Shown: positions 9,261 to 19,549, counted from the first letter of the stretch. The stretch: DNA of 64,000 nucleotides from an uncultured Bacteroides sp. (GCA_902168085.1 CABHOP010000022.1:62001-126000), one strand, 5' to 3'. A program made the numbers and translations. The notes: a model not told the origin generated them from the letters alone.

Positions 9261-9349
9261 TAGGGCAAAGATGCAACGGCAACCGGGCTGCTGCCAAATT
9301 CCGGCGTCCTGTTAACGGGGAATTTAGAATTGGTTAACGAGCGGATAAC
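9261..9349 (-). promoter_or_regulatory. GTTA-repeat operator and promoter of the 40-aa peptide gene
   Basis: On the minus strand, GTTATCC begins at 9349, GTTAACC at 9338 and GTTAACA at 9316, giving steps of 11 and 22 bases. A promoter-like CATCTTTG runs 9273-9266, starting 43 bases past the last GTTAAC. A start at A9261 is predicted, giving a leader that begins ATCAAACAAACA and contains no G. The same layout recurs at 32687-32775. Confidence 0.7.
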
Positions 9350-9412
9350 GAAAGCCGTAAACAGCAGATTGATAATAAGTTATTATCTTTTAGCAACAAA
9401 ACCTCTACAACT

Positions 9413-10300
9413 ATGCGCCAGCTACTACCCCTGCTTATTTGCATATTCTTATATTCCTGCAGCAACCCTGTGAAAGATGTGGGGTATATAAATGATACGA
9501 AGTACTTAAAAAACAAATCTAACGACCGTTATCTGTCAGTAACAATTCTAAAAGAATATGATAGTGCCGGCTTACACATCAGCCGCACAGAAGTTATTAA
9601 CGACTTATCTCCTCAAGAGATACGTGACATAAATCCGGAAAACAGGAGTATGACTGTTGTTGCCTGTGCGGCACTGTACACTAATCCGAAAAACATAGAC
9701 GACAGATACAAAAATCTAAAAAGTATTACACTTATTATCCTGGGCTCCACATTTTCAATATTCGCCTCCATTTGGTTCTTTCACTATTCAAAAGATAGGC
9801 AAAGCCATCATGAAAAAATAATTTTAATGTCAGAAATCAGAGATGTAAGACGGCATTTACGAGCCAATTTGCGTTGGATAAAAAAAATAGATCTGAATAA
9901 TGGAATACCATTATCATTTTATTTCAACAGAATGAAATCATTCAGTAATATGATATTGAATTCGGAAGATACCTACAGGTCTGTTCCACACAACTTTACA
10001 CCAATATTATCTCATATCCGTATTCACATAAGAAACTACAATATTGAAGTTGAAGAATTTGTAAAAAATCTGGAATGTAGAAATAACGATATTGCTGTAC
10101 TAAAAGAACATCAGGAATTTATAAAAACAAAAACACTTTTTTTAATATCATGGCTAGGGCTTGTTAACAGTATAAAGCACAATCGAAAATCATATTATGA
10201 TGAGTTCAGACAAAAAGAATTGACATTAAAAAAGAAGCAAGAATTTAAAGTGATTTATTATGAGGAAAGAAAAACTAACTGTATTGACCAGAGAAAGTGA
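9413..10300 (+). CDS. Hypothetical lipoprotein with one membrane segment
   Basis: A 295-residue protein I do not recognise. It begins MRQLLPLLICIFLYSCSN, a lipoprotein signal with its lipobox cysteine at 16. A second hydrophobic stretch (SITLIILGSTFSIFASIWFF, about residues 104-123) is followed by a charged helical region rich in Arg, Lys and Asn, probably cytoplasmic. Base composition is clearly more AT-rich than the parAB side, which suggests acquired DNA. Its last 41 bases overlap the annotated start of the methyltransferase gene, so the pair may have arrived together. Confidence 0.7.
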   Translation: MRQLLPLLICIFLYSCSNPVKDVGYINDTKYLKNKSNDRYLSVTILKEYDSAGLHISRTEVINDLSPQEIRDINPENRSMTVVACAALYTNPKNIDDRYKNLKSITLIILGSTFSIFASIWFFHYSKDRQSHHEKIILMSEIRDVRRHLRANLRWIKKIDLNNGIPLSFYFNRMKSFSNMILNSEDTYRSVPHNFTPILSHIRIHIRNYNIEVEEFVKNLECRNNDIAVLKEHQEFIKTKTLFLISWLGLVNSIKHNRKSYYDEFRQKELTLKKKQEFKVIYYEERKTNCIDQRK

Positions 10301-11048
10301 ACAACTTTCATTGGAAAATTTCATAGTAATGCCGCCAATAGCAAAAACGAAAGAACAAGGCCTTAATATTTTACATATAAACACACAAAATAGTCCTTAC
10401 ACACTTAACCCTTCAGCTTCAGCTTTTGTGAAAGAGTATTTATTGAAAGATGACATTAAAGCTTTCAAAAATGATTCTTCTATCTTGAAATTTGCTGTAG
10501 AAAGAGCATTGAAGCATGAAGGCGTTTTTTTAGAGTTTGGATTTTGTACGGGAACGACGTTAAACTTCATTGCAGCATTAGCGTATGACAGGGAAATATT
10601 TGGCTTTGATTCGCTGCGAGGCTTGCCTGTAAACTGGCGTAGTGGATTTCCTGAAAAAGTATTTGCATACAAAGATAAAAACCGCTTTCCATTCGTTCCG
10701 CTACCTAATGTTTCTTTAGTTATTGGGCTGATAGAAGATACATTACCGACATTTAATACAAATATTTTGACTACTGCGCCTGTTGCTTTCATCCATATTG
10801 ATTCAGATACCGTTGAGGCAGCTACTACCATATACAACGGCTTGAAGAATAAAATAGAGCCTGGCAAAACGATTATTGTACTGGATGAAGGTTACAATTT
10901 TACGGATAAAGAAAATGCAAGAGACGATGAGTGGAAAAAACACGAGTTTTCTGCTACACAACAGTTTGCACGACAGATGGGATATACTATACAATACCTG
11001 GCTTTTAATGAAAACCATCAGCAATTAGTTTTAATCTTTAACGAATAA
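10260..11048 (+). CDS. Class I SAM-dependent methyltransferase, TylF/MycF-like
   Basis: A predicted methyltransferase of up to 262 residues. The SAM-binding motif FLEFGFCTGTTLNFIA is followed by EIFGFDSLRGLPVNWRSGF, typical of the TylF/MycF group, then AFIHIDSDTVEAATTIY and IIVLDEGYNF, which supply the metal-binding acidic residues. The group often O-methylates sugars; the substrate here is unknown. The ATG at 10260 overlaps the previous gene by 41 bases. The ATG at 10329 (MPPIAKTKE) is an alternative start and still keeps the whole domain. It lies in the same AT-rich patch as the lipoprotein gene. Confidence 0.8.
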   Translation: MRKEKLTVLTRESEQLSLENFIVMPPIAKTKEQGLNILHINTQNSPYTLNPSASAFVKEYLLKDDIKAFKNDSSILKFAVERALKHEGVFLEFGFCTGTTLNFIAALAYDREIFGFDSLRGLPVNWRSGFPEKVFAYKDKNRFPFVPLPNVSLVIGLIEDTLPTFNTNILTTAPVAFIHIDSDTVEAATTIYNGLKNKIEPGKTIIVLDEGYNFTDKENARDDEWKKHEFSATQQFARQMGYTIQYLAFNENHQQLVLIFNE

Positions 11049-11481
11049 AAGTAGCCTTACCGGGGCTTTACACTATCTATCTATTTAAAAGGCTATGGCT
11101 ATGTAGTAGTATAAATCAGATTGGCAGTGTACCATCTGATATTGATGTTTTTTCTAACTTCTCAATAACTGAAAATAAAAAGGCTGGGACATTGGATATA
11201 AGTGGAGTGCTTAAAGGTGACAACTTTCCGAGCACAGAAGCATTTATCACAGACCCTAAAGGGAATAACGCATTTATAGGAGTTGGTTTTTATGAAGGTT
11301 CTCCATTTTCAAGTTTGTCGGGCCAAAATAAAGATAATCCAATAACCAGCTTTAAGTTACCATTACCACAGATAAGGACGGCAATTTTACAGGCGTAAAA
11401 GTTGGTGACAAGTCTTTAAATCTTGCTGACTGGAATAAAATGTTCGAAACGGCAGATCCACATAAAAATGTAGAGAAATGA
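11042..11481 (+). pseudogene. Decayed gene remnant with frameshift
   Basis: A reading frame open from 11042 without a start codon gives SINQIGSVPSDIDVFSNFS, then a segment containing AFITDPKGNNAFIGVGFYEG. Near 11352 it shifts: the +1 frame continues as VTITTDKDGNFTGVKVGDKS and ends KNVEK, its TGA overlapping the ATG of the next gene. The two halves read as one polypeptide. No family was recognised; the short repetitive style resembles the tail of a larger secreted or toxin-type protein. The ORF listed at 11192-11398 is only part of this. Confidence 0.6.
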
Positions 11482-11723
11482 AAAAGATGATCAAATACTT
11501 TTTAATTGGGCTAGCTGCTATGGTTATCTTTACTTACCTGTTGGGTTTGCTAGATGACGCTTTTCATAAAACAGGAATTTGGCACAAAGACATTGTTAGC
11601 TCCATCAAGTATTATGTTTTATGGGTGTTGCCTTATTGGTGGTTAATAATACTTATTGGTTCGATAATACTTGGATTAGTTTTTTACGGAATTAGAATAG
11701 GCATAAAGAAGCTGCGAGGATAG
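11478..11723 (+). CDS. Small two-helix membrane protein
   Basis: An 81-residue protein with two clear hydrophobic segments: YFLIGLAAMVIFTYLLGLL near the N-terminus and WVLPYWWLIILIGSIILGLV towards the C-terminus, followed by a basic tail (RIGIKKLRG). Its ATG overlaps the stop of the decayed gene upstream (ATGA), so it was once translationally coupled to it. A small membrane protein coupled to a longer secreted-type gene can be an immunity or accessory factor; that is only a guess. No homologous family was recognised. Confidence 0.65.
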   Translation: MKKMIKYFLIGLAAMVIFTYLLGLLDDAFHKTGIWHKDIVSSIKYYVLWVLPYWWLIILIGSIILGLVFYGIRIGIKKLRG

Positions 11724-11914
11724 CAAGTATTTGCTCTTATTTATTGGTTTTATGCTGGTTTTTTTGGGGAAGTTTTTTTTAATCGCGTTGTATTACTTAT
11801 TTATTTGTCTCAGCGTGTTGACTAAGCCGTCAATTGATTACATACCCGCCTGTTTATCTTCATTGGGATTTTTTTGAATAGACACCATTTCTATCTCAAA
11901 CAGACTTGTCCAGA

Positions 11915-12787
11915 TTATCTCCATCTTTTACCGAGTGCCAGTCCTGCAAAGAGGCTGGCACTCCAATTATATGCCTTTAGCTCCGCCATAACAGGCAATG
12001 ATTTTGTATAAACAGAGGCATTAACGCCTAAGGTGATCGCTTGTATCAACCCTTTATTAGGTGCCGGTTCTATCACAAAAGCTGCCTCCAGGTATACACC
12101 CGGTACTAATTTCGTCTCACCCAATCCTTTACTCCATTTGCTACTTCCTAATATGCGCGTACGCTCCAGGAACATCGCAGCCACGCTGTCTGTATATTTC
12201 GTTTCTATCAGCTCACTTACCGGCTCCGGTTGCGAATAGTCTGTTTTTACTACTTTCAGGTAATAGGGCTTTAGCAGCGCCAGGCTGAACCCACCCCCAT
12301 ACCGAAAGCTAACAGAGAGATTACCTTCTACCACACCCGGCAATAATAGCTGTTCTTTGCTATAACCTATTTGTAAAGTATACAGATTGTTGATCTTTCC
12401 AAATATGTACGGTGAAGTAGCGCCATACTTCGCAGGCAGTACACCTATGTTCTCCTGTTTTACCTGTTTCTCCTGCTTGATCTCAGAAAAATGCAACTGC
12501 CAGATATGGTGGCTGCCAGGATTGTCTTTTATAAGATAGTAGATACCGCCACTCCACCCATTGCTGTTCAATCTACCACCCAGTAGTAAACCCTTATTAA
12601 AATTCTGCTCCGTTCCCCATTGTTTGATGTGGTCTTTAAACTCCTTTACTTTATCTGTCTTTTTTTTAGCTTTCTTCTTGGCATTGGCAGTTGTTTCATT
12701 CCACACATTTGTTTGTGCAGATATAGGTACAGGAAACGATAATAACCAAAGCAGAGAAAGGTAATAAAGTGATAAACGGGCAGGCAT
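11915..12787 (-). CDS. Hypothetical secreted outer-membrane protein
   Basis: A 290-residue protein with a signal peptide (MPARLSLYYLSLLWLLSFPV, cleavage after SAQ). A lysine-rich coil follows (AKKKAKKKTDKVKEFKDHIK), then alternating hydrophobic and aromatic strands with repeated G-x-x motifs up to the C-terminal LFAGLALGKRW. This pattern fits a small outer-membrane beta-barrel of the kind common in Bacteroidota. No specific family was recognised. It is transcribed divergently from the peptidase-MA gene, with about 80 bases between the two starts, so the promoter regions are shared. Confidence 0.7.
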   Translation of the reverse strand: MPARLSLYYLSLLWLLSFPVPISAQTNVWNETTANAKKKAKKKTDKVKEFKDHIKQWGTEQNFNKGLLLGGRLNSNGWSGGIYYLIKDNPGSHHIWQLHFSEIKQEKQVKQENIGVLPAKYGATSPYIFGKINNLYTLQIGYSKEQLLLPGVVEGNLSVSFRYGGGFSLALLKPYYLKVVKTDYSQPEPVSELIETKYTDSVAAMFLERTRILGSSKWSKGLGETKLVPGVYLEAAFVIEPAPNKGLIQAITLGVNASVYTKSLPVMAELKAYNWSASLFAGLALGKRWR

Positions 12788-12868
12788 AAGGTGTAGAATA
12801 ATAAGGCAATGATAAGGTAAAATTCAATAAATAATCACATTTTTGCTTACCGTTTTTGAATCAGTCCC

Positions 12869-15800
12869 ATGCAACGTTATACGTCCCTTTTACTAGCCCT
12901 GTTATTATTGTCATGCTCTATCGCACAAGCCCAAAATAAACAGCCCTACAGCCGTTTTCAGTATCATAAATACAAATGGCGAACCTTTCATACCAAAGCC
13001 TATCATATCTACTTCCCGACAGGCTATGACAGTCTTGCCTCTTTTACCGCAAGAGAGCTGCCGGATGCTATAAAGAAGGTAAAGCGCAACATGGGCACCA
13101 CACTGCTGAAAGAACCCAATATTATTATCTACCCATCTGTCGACCAGCTATATGGAAGCAATATAGGCTATAGCGAATCTGTAAACTATACTTTACCCAC
13201 ATTCGTAGCTAAAGGCAACCGCACAATCATAGCTTACGACGGCAACTACGAACATCTTAAACAACAGATCTATGAGTCTGTTGCAAGATCTATCTGGGAG
13301 GCATGGCTGAAGGAAGAAAACGACCTCGCAAAACAAGCGAACGACAAACCGGAAGATATACCCACCTGGTTCAAAGAAGGTGCTATCGCATATTTTGCCC
13401 ATGGTTGGGCCATTGAAGCAGAAGATAAACTGCATAGCAATTACCAACTTAATCCATATACCAACTGGCAACAGGTTGCAGCTACTCAATCTAAACTTGC
13501 AGGACAGGCATTTCTATATTTTTTTAGAAGATCAGTACTACCCACAAGCCCCCATGCAATTATTAGGACAGCTTCGTAAAAAGAAGAACTTGCAACGCGC
13601 CCAACGATTGCTCACTAAGAAACCACTCGATACCGTATTGGCAGAATGCAATCGCTTTTATCAGGCAAGATTCCAAGAGCAGTCTACACCTATACCGACA
13701 AGCACTGTAAGCCTAACCATTCCAAAGAAAAAAGGTGTATTAAAAGGGGTGAAAGCAAGCCCTGATGGCAAACAAGTAGCTTATACTGTTTACCGGAACC
13801 GCAAACGAACTGCTTATGTCTACAACAGTATTAGTAAAGAAACGAAGAAACTCACGAGTTATAACCTGCCGCCCTGGATCACAGATTACAGCAGGGACCT
13901 ATACCCTATCCTGCAATGGACCAATGATGGCAATGAGATTAATGTCATGTTACCTATAAAAGGTAAATTAACCCTTATCAGCTATAGCACTAACGGTCAG
14001 AAAACAGACCGGGTAGAAATAATTGGAACCGACGGCGTGAATCAAGTAGAGATCATCAAGGACTATCAATACCTAATGTCAGCTTATCGAAAAGGTCAAA
14101 GCGATATAGTGGAATACGATGGCCTCAAGGAGAAATATGTTCCTTACACCAATGATAATTACGACGATGCAACACCTGTGTGTAATAGCAATAATTCCAG
14201 CCAACTGTTTTTTATATCAGGACGAAAGGAGAAAGAACTCACAGCCGAACAAAAAAGTACTATTGGCTTTAAAGACACGACCATACAAAAGCAAGGCATA
14301 TTTACCGTAAAGGATAAAGCTATAACACTTGTGCTCACAGATAGCATCCCTTATATCCATTGGGATAAGCTGGTAGCATTACCACAAGGCCAGCTGCTCG
14401 CTACTCTTACTAAATACGGTGAGGAGCGCTTTGCATTTATTCCCAATCCTAATACGATTACACCTGCCATACAAACATTAGCCAGGTATCAACCTATACA
14501 ATACCTGACCGCTCAACAAACCATTAGCTACCACCGTCAGAAAGGTGATAGCATAGAAGTAGTATCAGAGCCGCTAAAGGCTTGGATAATCAGGAATAGC
14601 AATGATGATACCACAAGTGCATGGTTGGATGATTATAATAAGAAGGCTGCAGTAAGGGCAAAAGAAGATAGTATACTGAAAGCGGCAAGAGATGAATCCC
14701 CCTCTTTCCTGGAAGGTGTATTGATACCTAAAAATGCCAAGGAAGAGGCACAGAAAAGAGAAGACAGCATACAGAAAGCATTAACCTACAATCCTAAGCA
14801 AGTAAGGCCTTACATCCTACAACTGCATAGTGCTTACTTCTCGGCCAAAGTAAACAATGATTATTTCATCAACCGCTACCAGCCGTATAAAAACTACCAG
14901 GGGCAGTTTAAGTTCCCGGAATTAGGTGGTATGGCGCAAGGTGGCTTTAGCGATATATTGGAAAACCATCATGTAAACATCGCCTTTCGTCTGCCGGCAG
15001 GATCAGAAGGCAGTGATTTCTTTATCCGCTATGAGAATACAGCGAAGAAAATAGACTGGGGTATCAGTTACTTTCGGAAAGTAGAAAGCCTATCACCAGA
15101 CCCCAAACGCAGTTGGGTAGATGAGGAAGGTAAGCCTTATCCCAATAATGCTAAAGTCAAAACCCACTATGGTGAAGTAAGCGTACATCATCCGATTACC
15201 TACTACCTATCTGCCGGTTTCCAGGAAGCAGTTCGCTATGACAGAACGATATTCTTAGCTACTGATAAATATACTCTGCCCTTTAAAGACCTTAGTTCCA
15301 CCTGGTCGATCAGCACACTATCGCTTACCTATAACAGGCTAATGCCTACTTTACCGATGCTATACAAAGGTTTTAAAGCAAAAGGACTGATCGATGTATT
15401 TCAGCCGGTAGCAGGTAATGAAGGAACGGTGACTGGTAGTACCCTGCAATTACAGTATCACCAACCGTTGTATAAATACATCACATTAGCTACGCAACTA
15501 CAAACCGGCTACAGTGGGGGTAAAAGCAAAGTTTTATACAATACCGGCGGCATGGATAACAATATCACCGTGAGAACCGATAGCAATATTAACCCGGAGC
15601 AAACCACGCCCTATGCATTTCAAACGCTGATAACTCCATTGAGAGGATACTTGCAAAACACGCTGCAAGGCAATCAATACCTTGTTTTCAATACCGATGT
15701 TTATTTCCCGCTATTTCAAACACTGATCCCAATAGAAACGCCATTGCAATCTATCAACCAATTACAATTAGGATTATTCAGCGACATAGCGACTGTCAAA

Positions 15801-15968
15801 GAAACGTGGAACAAGACAAAGCCACAGAACGACTGGGCATGGTCCTACGGTATCAGCGCACGCACTAACCTTGCAGGCTATCCGATCCGTTTTGATATTA
15901 CTTGGCCGGGAGCATTGAATAGAAAACCTGTTTGGTATTTATCGTTCGTTCAGCTCCTTGAAAGATAA
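12869..15968 (+). pseudogene. Peptidase-MA-like / beta-propeller / beta-barrel surface protein, split by a frameshift
   Basis: One gene of about 1030 codons appears as two ORFs (12869-13579 and 13380-15968). The first carries a signal peptide (IAQAQ) and a degenerate peptidase-MA-like domain (YFPTGYDSL, FKEGAIAYFAHGW, without a canonical HExxH). The second continues with LEDQYYPQAPMQLLGQL, a TolB-like propeller (GVKASPDGKQVAYTVYRN) and a C-terminal surface-antigen barrel (YPIRFDITWPGALNR). The break is a run of seven T at 13519-13525; six T would restore LYFLEDQYY. Sequencing error, phase variation or true loss cannot be told apart here. The overall layout is a known Bacteroidota secreted-protein type of uncertain function. 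Confidence 0.85.
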
Positions 15969-16134
15969 AGCCCTATCTACTTAAGCCTGTCTCTAAGATT
16001 TCTCATCAAAGGTCTGCATACAAATGCAGTAAGTGCAGATGCCTATTTTTCGTCCTCAGTGTTTCACAATAGAAGTCCGTCTATTTGATTTTTAATGTCA
16101 TTTGAAACGTCTTCGCCTTTTAGCATTCAATTCG

Positions 16135-16271
16135 TCAAAAGTCACATCTAGATGTGACTTTTGATATGCATAATGTAGTTATGTGTAGTGCAAGCATAAT
16201 ATCAATGTGTTATGCCAGGTATTCATTTTGAGCGTTTTGTCATAGTAAATTTCGATAGCAGTCGCTCAAAA
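16135..16271. promoter_or_regulatory. Cluster of inverted repeats ahead of hsdR, including a 30-bp perfect palindrome
   Basis: A perfect 30-base palindrome with no loop, centred on TCTAGA, spans 16135-16164 (arm TCAAAAGTCACATCT). Smaller inverted repeats follow: CATAA/TTATG at 16169-16183, GCATAA/TTATGC at 16194-16215, and TTTTGAGCG/CGCTCAAAA at 16226-16271. The region lies 100-240 bases before the hsdR start, where a controller protein could bind. No regulator gene is present in the operon. The rest of 15969-16371 holds no gene. Confidence 0.6.
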
Positions 16272-16371
16272 ATGTTGCCGACATTCGTATCAGTTCTACT
16301 TTCCTGAGATAGGAATACACTTTGTCAAATAAAGTTGAAAACCATATATTTATGGTCAATATTCCCACGCC

Positions 16372-19167
16372 TTGAGCACAGAGAAACATACCAGGAAACA
16401 GATAATTGATGCTAGACTATTTAAAGCTGGATGGGATGTTTCTGATCGTGCGCAAGTTGTTGAGGAATATGATATTGAAGTAGGTTTACCCGATAGCGTA
16501 TCTCAACCACAAACAAAATATCAAGGACGCCAGTTTAGCGATTATACTTTACTGGGCAAAGACGGAAAAATCATTGCGGTAATTGAAGCTAAAAAGACTT
16601 CTGTAGATGCTGCATTAGGACGAGAACAAGCCAAACAATATTGCTACCACATACAGCAAAAACAGGGAGTATTACCATTCTGTTTTTATACAAATGGAAA
16701 TGATATTTTCTTTTGGGATTTAGAAAACTACCCTCCACGTAAAGTGCATGGTTTCCCTACCAGAGATGATTTAGAACGGTGTGAATATATTCGAAAGGCA
16801 AGAAAATCTTTAGCCGGTGAACTAATCAATACAAAGATTGCTGGCCGAGAGTATCAAATAGCGTCTATAAGAAGTGTAATGGAAGCTGTGGAGAAAAGGA
16901 AACGAAAGTTTCTTTTGGTGATGGCTACAGGTACAGGTAAAACCAGAACTTGTATAGGATTGGTAGACGCCTTGATGCGTGCCGGTTGGGCAGAAAGAGT
17001 GCTGTTTCTGGTTGACCGCATTGCATTGCAATCACAGACACTGGATGCTTTTAAAGAACATTTACCAAATGAACCAAGATGGCCCAAACAAGGCGAGAAA
17101 ACAATTGCCAGAGATAGGCGTATATATGTTTCTACTTACCCAACGATGCTGAATATTATTAGAGAGCAGAATAATGGGTTATCGCCTCATTTCTTTGACT
17201 TGATAATTGTGGATGAAAGCCATCGAAGTATCTATAATACATACGGTGAAATACTTGACTATTTTGGTGCCATTACTTTAGGGTTAACGGCTACCCCAAC
17301 TGATGTTATAGACCATAATACTTTCCAGTTGTTTGAGTGTGAAGATGGAATTCCAACATTTGCCTATTCATACGAAGAGGCCGTAACCCACGTGCCACCT
17401 TATTTGTCAGATTTTCAAGTGATGAAAATCAAAACAAAATTTCTGGAACAAGGCATTAATAAACGCACTATCAGCCTCGAAGACCAAAAGAAATTATTGC
17501 ATGAGGGAAAGGATGTTGATGAAATAAATTATGAAGGCTCAGAAATAGAGAAGACTGTTGTCAATAAGGGTACCAATGCACTTATTGTCAGAGAGTTTAT
17601 GGAAGAAAGCATCAAAGATGCTAACGGTGTATTGCCTGGCAAAACTATCTTTTTCTGTATTAGCAAGGCGCACGCTAGGCGGATAGAAGATGTTTTCGAT
17701 GCACTTTATCCTGAACATAAAGGAGAACTGGCTAAAGTAATTGTTAGTGAAGACCCTCGGGTACACGGCAAGGGCGGATTGCTGGATCAGTTTACCAACA
17801 AGGACATGCCTCGTATTGCTATCAGTGTAGATATGCTGGATACTGGTATAGACGTAAGAGAGGTGCAGAATCTTGTTTTTGCCAAACAGGTATTTTCTTA
17901 TACCAAGTTCTGGCAAATGATAGGAAGGGGAACAAGGTTGCTGGAAAAAGATAAAATAAAGCCTTGGTGTACAACCAAAGATGGCTTTCTGATATTAGAC
18001 TGTTGGGACAATTTCGAATATTTCAAGCTTAATCCTAAAGGCAAAGAATTAAAGCCACAAATACCGTTACCTGTCAGGTTGTTTGGTGTTAGGCTTGATA
18101 AGATTGAAAAAGCAATTGAGTTAAAAAATGATGCAATTACCAGAAAAGAAGCGACAAATCTACAGGCTCAGATTGCACAATTGCCGCAAAATTCTGTTGT
18201 TGTAATGGATGCCAAATCTGATTTGCAGCGATTGGATGACCCAGGGTTTTGGTTGGCATTAAATGATGATAATATAGCGTTTTTGCGAAATGTGGTAAAA
18301 CCCTTGATGCGAACCATTGTTGGGGTAGACTATAAAGCCATGCGATTTGAGAAGGATATTGTAGAAGTTTCGTTGGCACATCTCAGTAATGACAAAGACA
18401 AGTTTGAAGCTTTAAAAGACAGTATTGTTGAAGAAATAGGAGAATTACCGCTGTCTGTGAATATAGTGGCGAATGAGAGAGACATCATACAGCGAAGCCA
18501 GACCAATCATTTTTGGTCTGCCATTTCAGAAGAAAGTATGGATGAGCTTATTGAGAAGCTGGCACCTCTAATGAAGTTTATAGACTCGTTTGTTGCGCCA
18601 CTGAGCCCTGAAAAGCTAAACCTGAAAGATATTACCATTGCAAAAGAATATGTAGACTTTGGTCCGCAGCACGAACGGCTGACGGTAGCCAACTACAGAC
18701 AACTGGTGGAACATAAGATAAATGAAATGGTACTGTCCAGCCCTATATTGCAAAAAGTAAAACAGGGCGGTGTAATTACCGAACAAGAAGCCGAAATGCT
18801 GGCAGAGGAATTGCACCAACAACACCCCCACATAACGATAGATCTGCTGCGCAGAGTATACGATAACAGAAAGGCGCAGCTCATTGCCTTTGTAAAACAT
18901 GTATTAGGTCTCGAAGTACTGGAAACATTTGCAGAAACGGTATCAAAAGCTTTCGATAATTTTATAGCCGAACATAGCTATCTGTCTGTAAGGCAACTTG
19001 AGTTTCTGAGCCTGCTCAGAAATTTCTTGTTAGAAAAAGGTTCAGCTACCAAAAAAGACCTTATTAATGCACCTTTTACACGTATTCATCCTGATGGGGT
19101 ACGTGGTGTATTCTCTCAAAAAGAAATTGAAGAAATAATAAGGTTTATTGAAAACATTGCAGCGTAA
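16372..19167 (+). CDS. hsdR: Type I restriction enzyme, R subunit
   Basis: The motor and nuclease subunit of a type I restriction-modification complex, 931 residues. It has an N-terminal PD-(D/E)xK nuclease (D57, then IAVIEAKKT with E72 and K74), Walker A ATGTGKT at 184-190, a DESH helicase box, the FFCISKAHARR segment, and motif VI QMIGRGTRLL, then a C-terminal helical region that docks HsdM. Layout and length fit the EcoEI-like class. The start is a TTG at 16372; no in-frame ATG fits better. A possible promoter element (CACTTTG near 16318) lies about 50 bases upstream. It is the first gene of a tightly packed defence operon of lower GC than its neighbours. Confidence 0.94.
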   Translation: MSTEKHTRKQIIDARLFKAGWDVSDRAQVVEEYDIEVGLPDSVSQPQTKYQGRQFSDYTLLGKDGKIIAVIEAKKTSVDAALGREQAKQYCYHIQQKQGVLPFCFYTNGNDIFFWDLENYPPRKVHGFPTRDDLERCEYIRKARKSLAGELINTKIAGREYQIASIRSVMEAVEKRKRKFLLVMATGTGKTRTCIGLVDALMRAGWAERVLFLVDRIALQSQTLDAFKEHLPNEPRWPKQGEKTIARDRRIYVSTYPTMLNIIREQNNGLSPHFFDLIIVDESHRSIYNTYGEILDYFGAITLGLTATPTDVIDHNTFQLFECEDGIPTFAYSYEEAVTHVPPYLSDFQVMKIKTKFLEQGINKRTISLEDQKKLLHEGKDVDEINYEGSEIEKTVVNKGTNALIVREFMEESIKDANGVLPGKTIFFCISKAHARRIEDVFDALYPEHKGELAKVIVSEDPRVHGKGGLLDQFTNKDMPRIAISVDMLDTGIDVREVQNLVFAKQVFSYTKFWQMIGRGTRLLEKDKIKPWCTTKDGFLILDCWDNFEYFKLNPKGKELKPQIPLPVRLFGVRLDKIEKAIELKNDAITRKEATNLQAQIAQLPQNSVVVMDAKSDLQRLDDPGFWLALNDDNIAFLRNVVKPLMRTIVGVDYKAMRFEKDIVEVSLAHLSNDKDKFEALKDSIVEEIGELPLSVNIVANERDIIQRSQTNHFWSAISEESMDELIEKLAPLMKFIDSFVAPLSPEKLNLKDITIAKEYVDFGPQHERLTVANYRQLVEHKINEMVLSSPILQKVKQGGVITEQEAEMLAEELHQQHPHITIDLLRRVYDNRKAQLIAFVKHVLGLEVLETFAETVSKAFDNFIAEHSYLSVRQLEFLSLLRNFLLEKGSATKKDLINAPFTRIHPDGVRGVFSQKEIEEIIRFIENIAA

Positions 19168-19168
19168 T

Positions 19169-19549
19169 ATGCTAAAAGAAATACGTAGTCAACTTATTGA
19201 GTTAGCGAGGATGAATGGTACGTGGAGTTATTCAATGCTAAATGACCAGCTACAACTTGGTCTTAATTTTGACGATATCTCTCATAGAAAGTTAGTTGGC
19301 GATTGGCTCGAAGAAATTTCACTGTATGAGCTTGAAAAAGAACGTCCGTTAATTAGTTCTATGATTGTTCATAAAAGTGGAAAAAAAGAGCAAGGTAATG
19401 GATATTACAAATTGTGCGAAAAACTATATATAAGACCGTGGTTGGAGTTGAAGGAAGACAGGCAATTTGAAAAAGATAGAATAAAAGAATGTTATTCCTT
19501 CTGGAAGAACAATGATAATTATAAGAAATACAAAAACGATTTTAAATAA
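19169..19549 (+). CDS. Small hypothetical protein inside the type I restriction operon
   Basis: A protein of 126 residues from the ATG at 19169, one base after the hsdR stop; the track start at 19148 would overlap hsdR. It is charged and helical at both ends, with a central segment ERPLISSMIVHKSGKKEQGNGYYKL. That segment resembles, by my recollection, a short motif (leucine-rich strand, then K-x-G, then a G-x-G-F/Y turn) seen in uncharacterised wHTH-like proteins near nuclease genes; this was not verified. Its stop abuts the hsdM start directly, so co-translation is likely. It could be an accessory or regulatory subunit of the system. Confidence 0.75.
   Translation: MLKEIRSQLIELARMNGTWSYSMLNDQLQLGLNFDDISHRKLVGDWLEEISLYELEKERPLISSMIVHKSGKKEQGNGYYKLCEKLYIRPWLELKEDRQFEKDRIKECYSFWKNNDNYKKYKNDFK

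Noticed and set aside
13515-13530. Programmed frameshift in the 12869 gene
   Set aside because: A T7 run alone, without a slippery heptamer of the usual type or a following structure, is better explained by indel or base-calling error.
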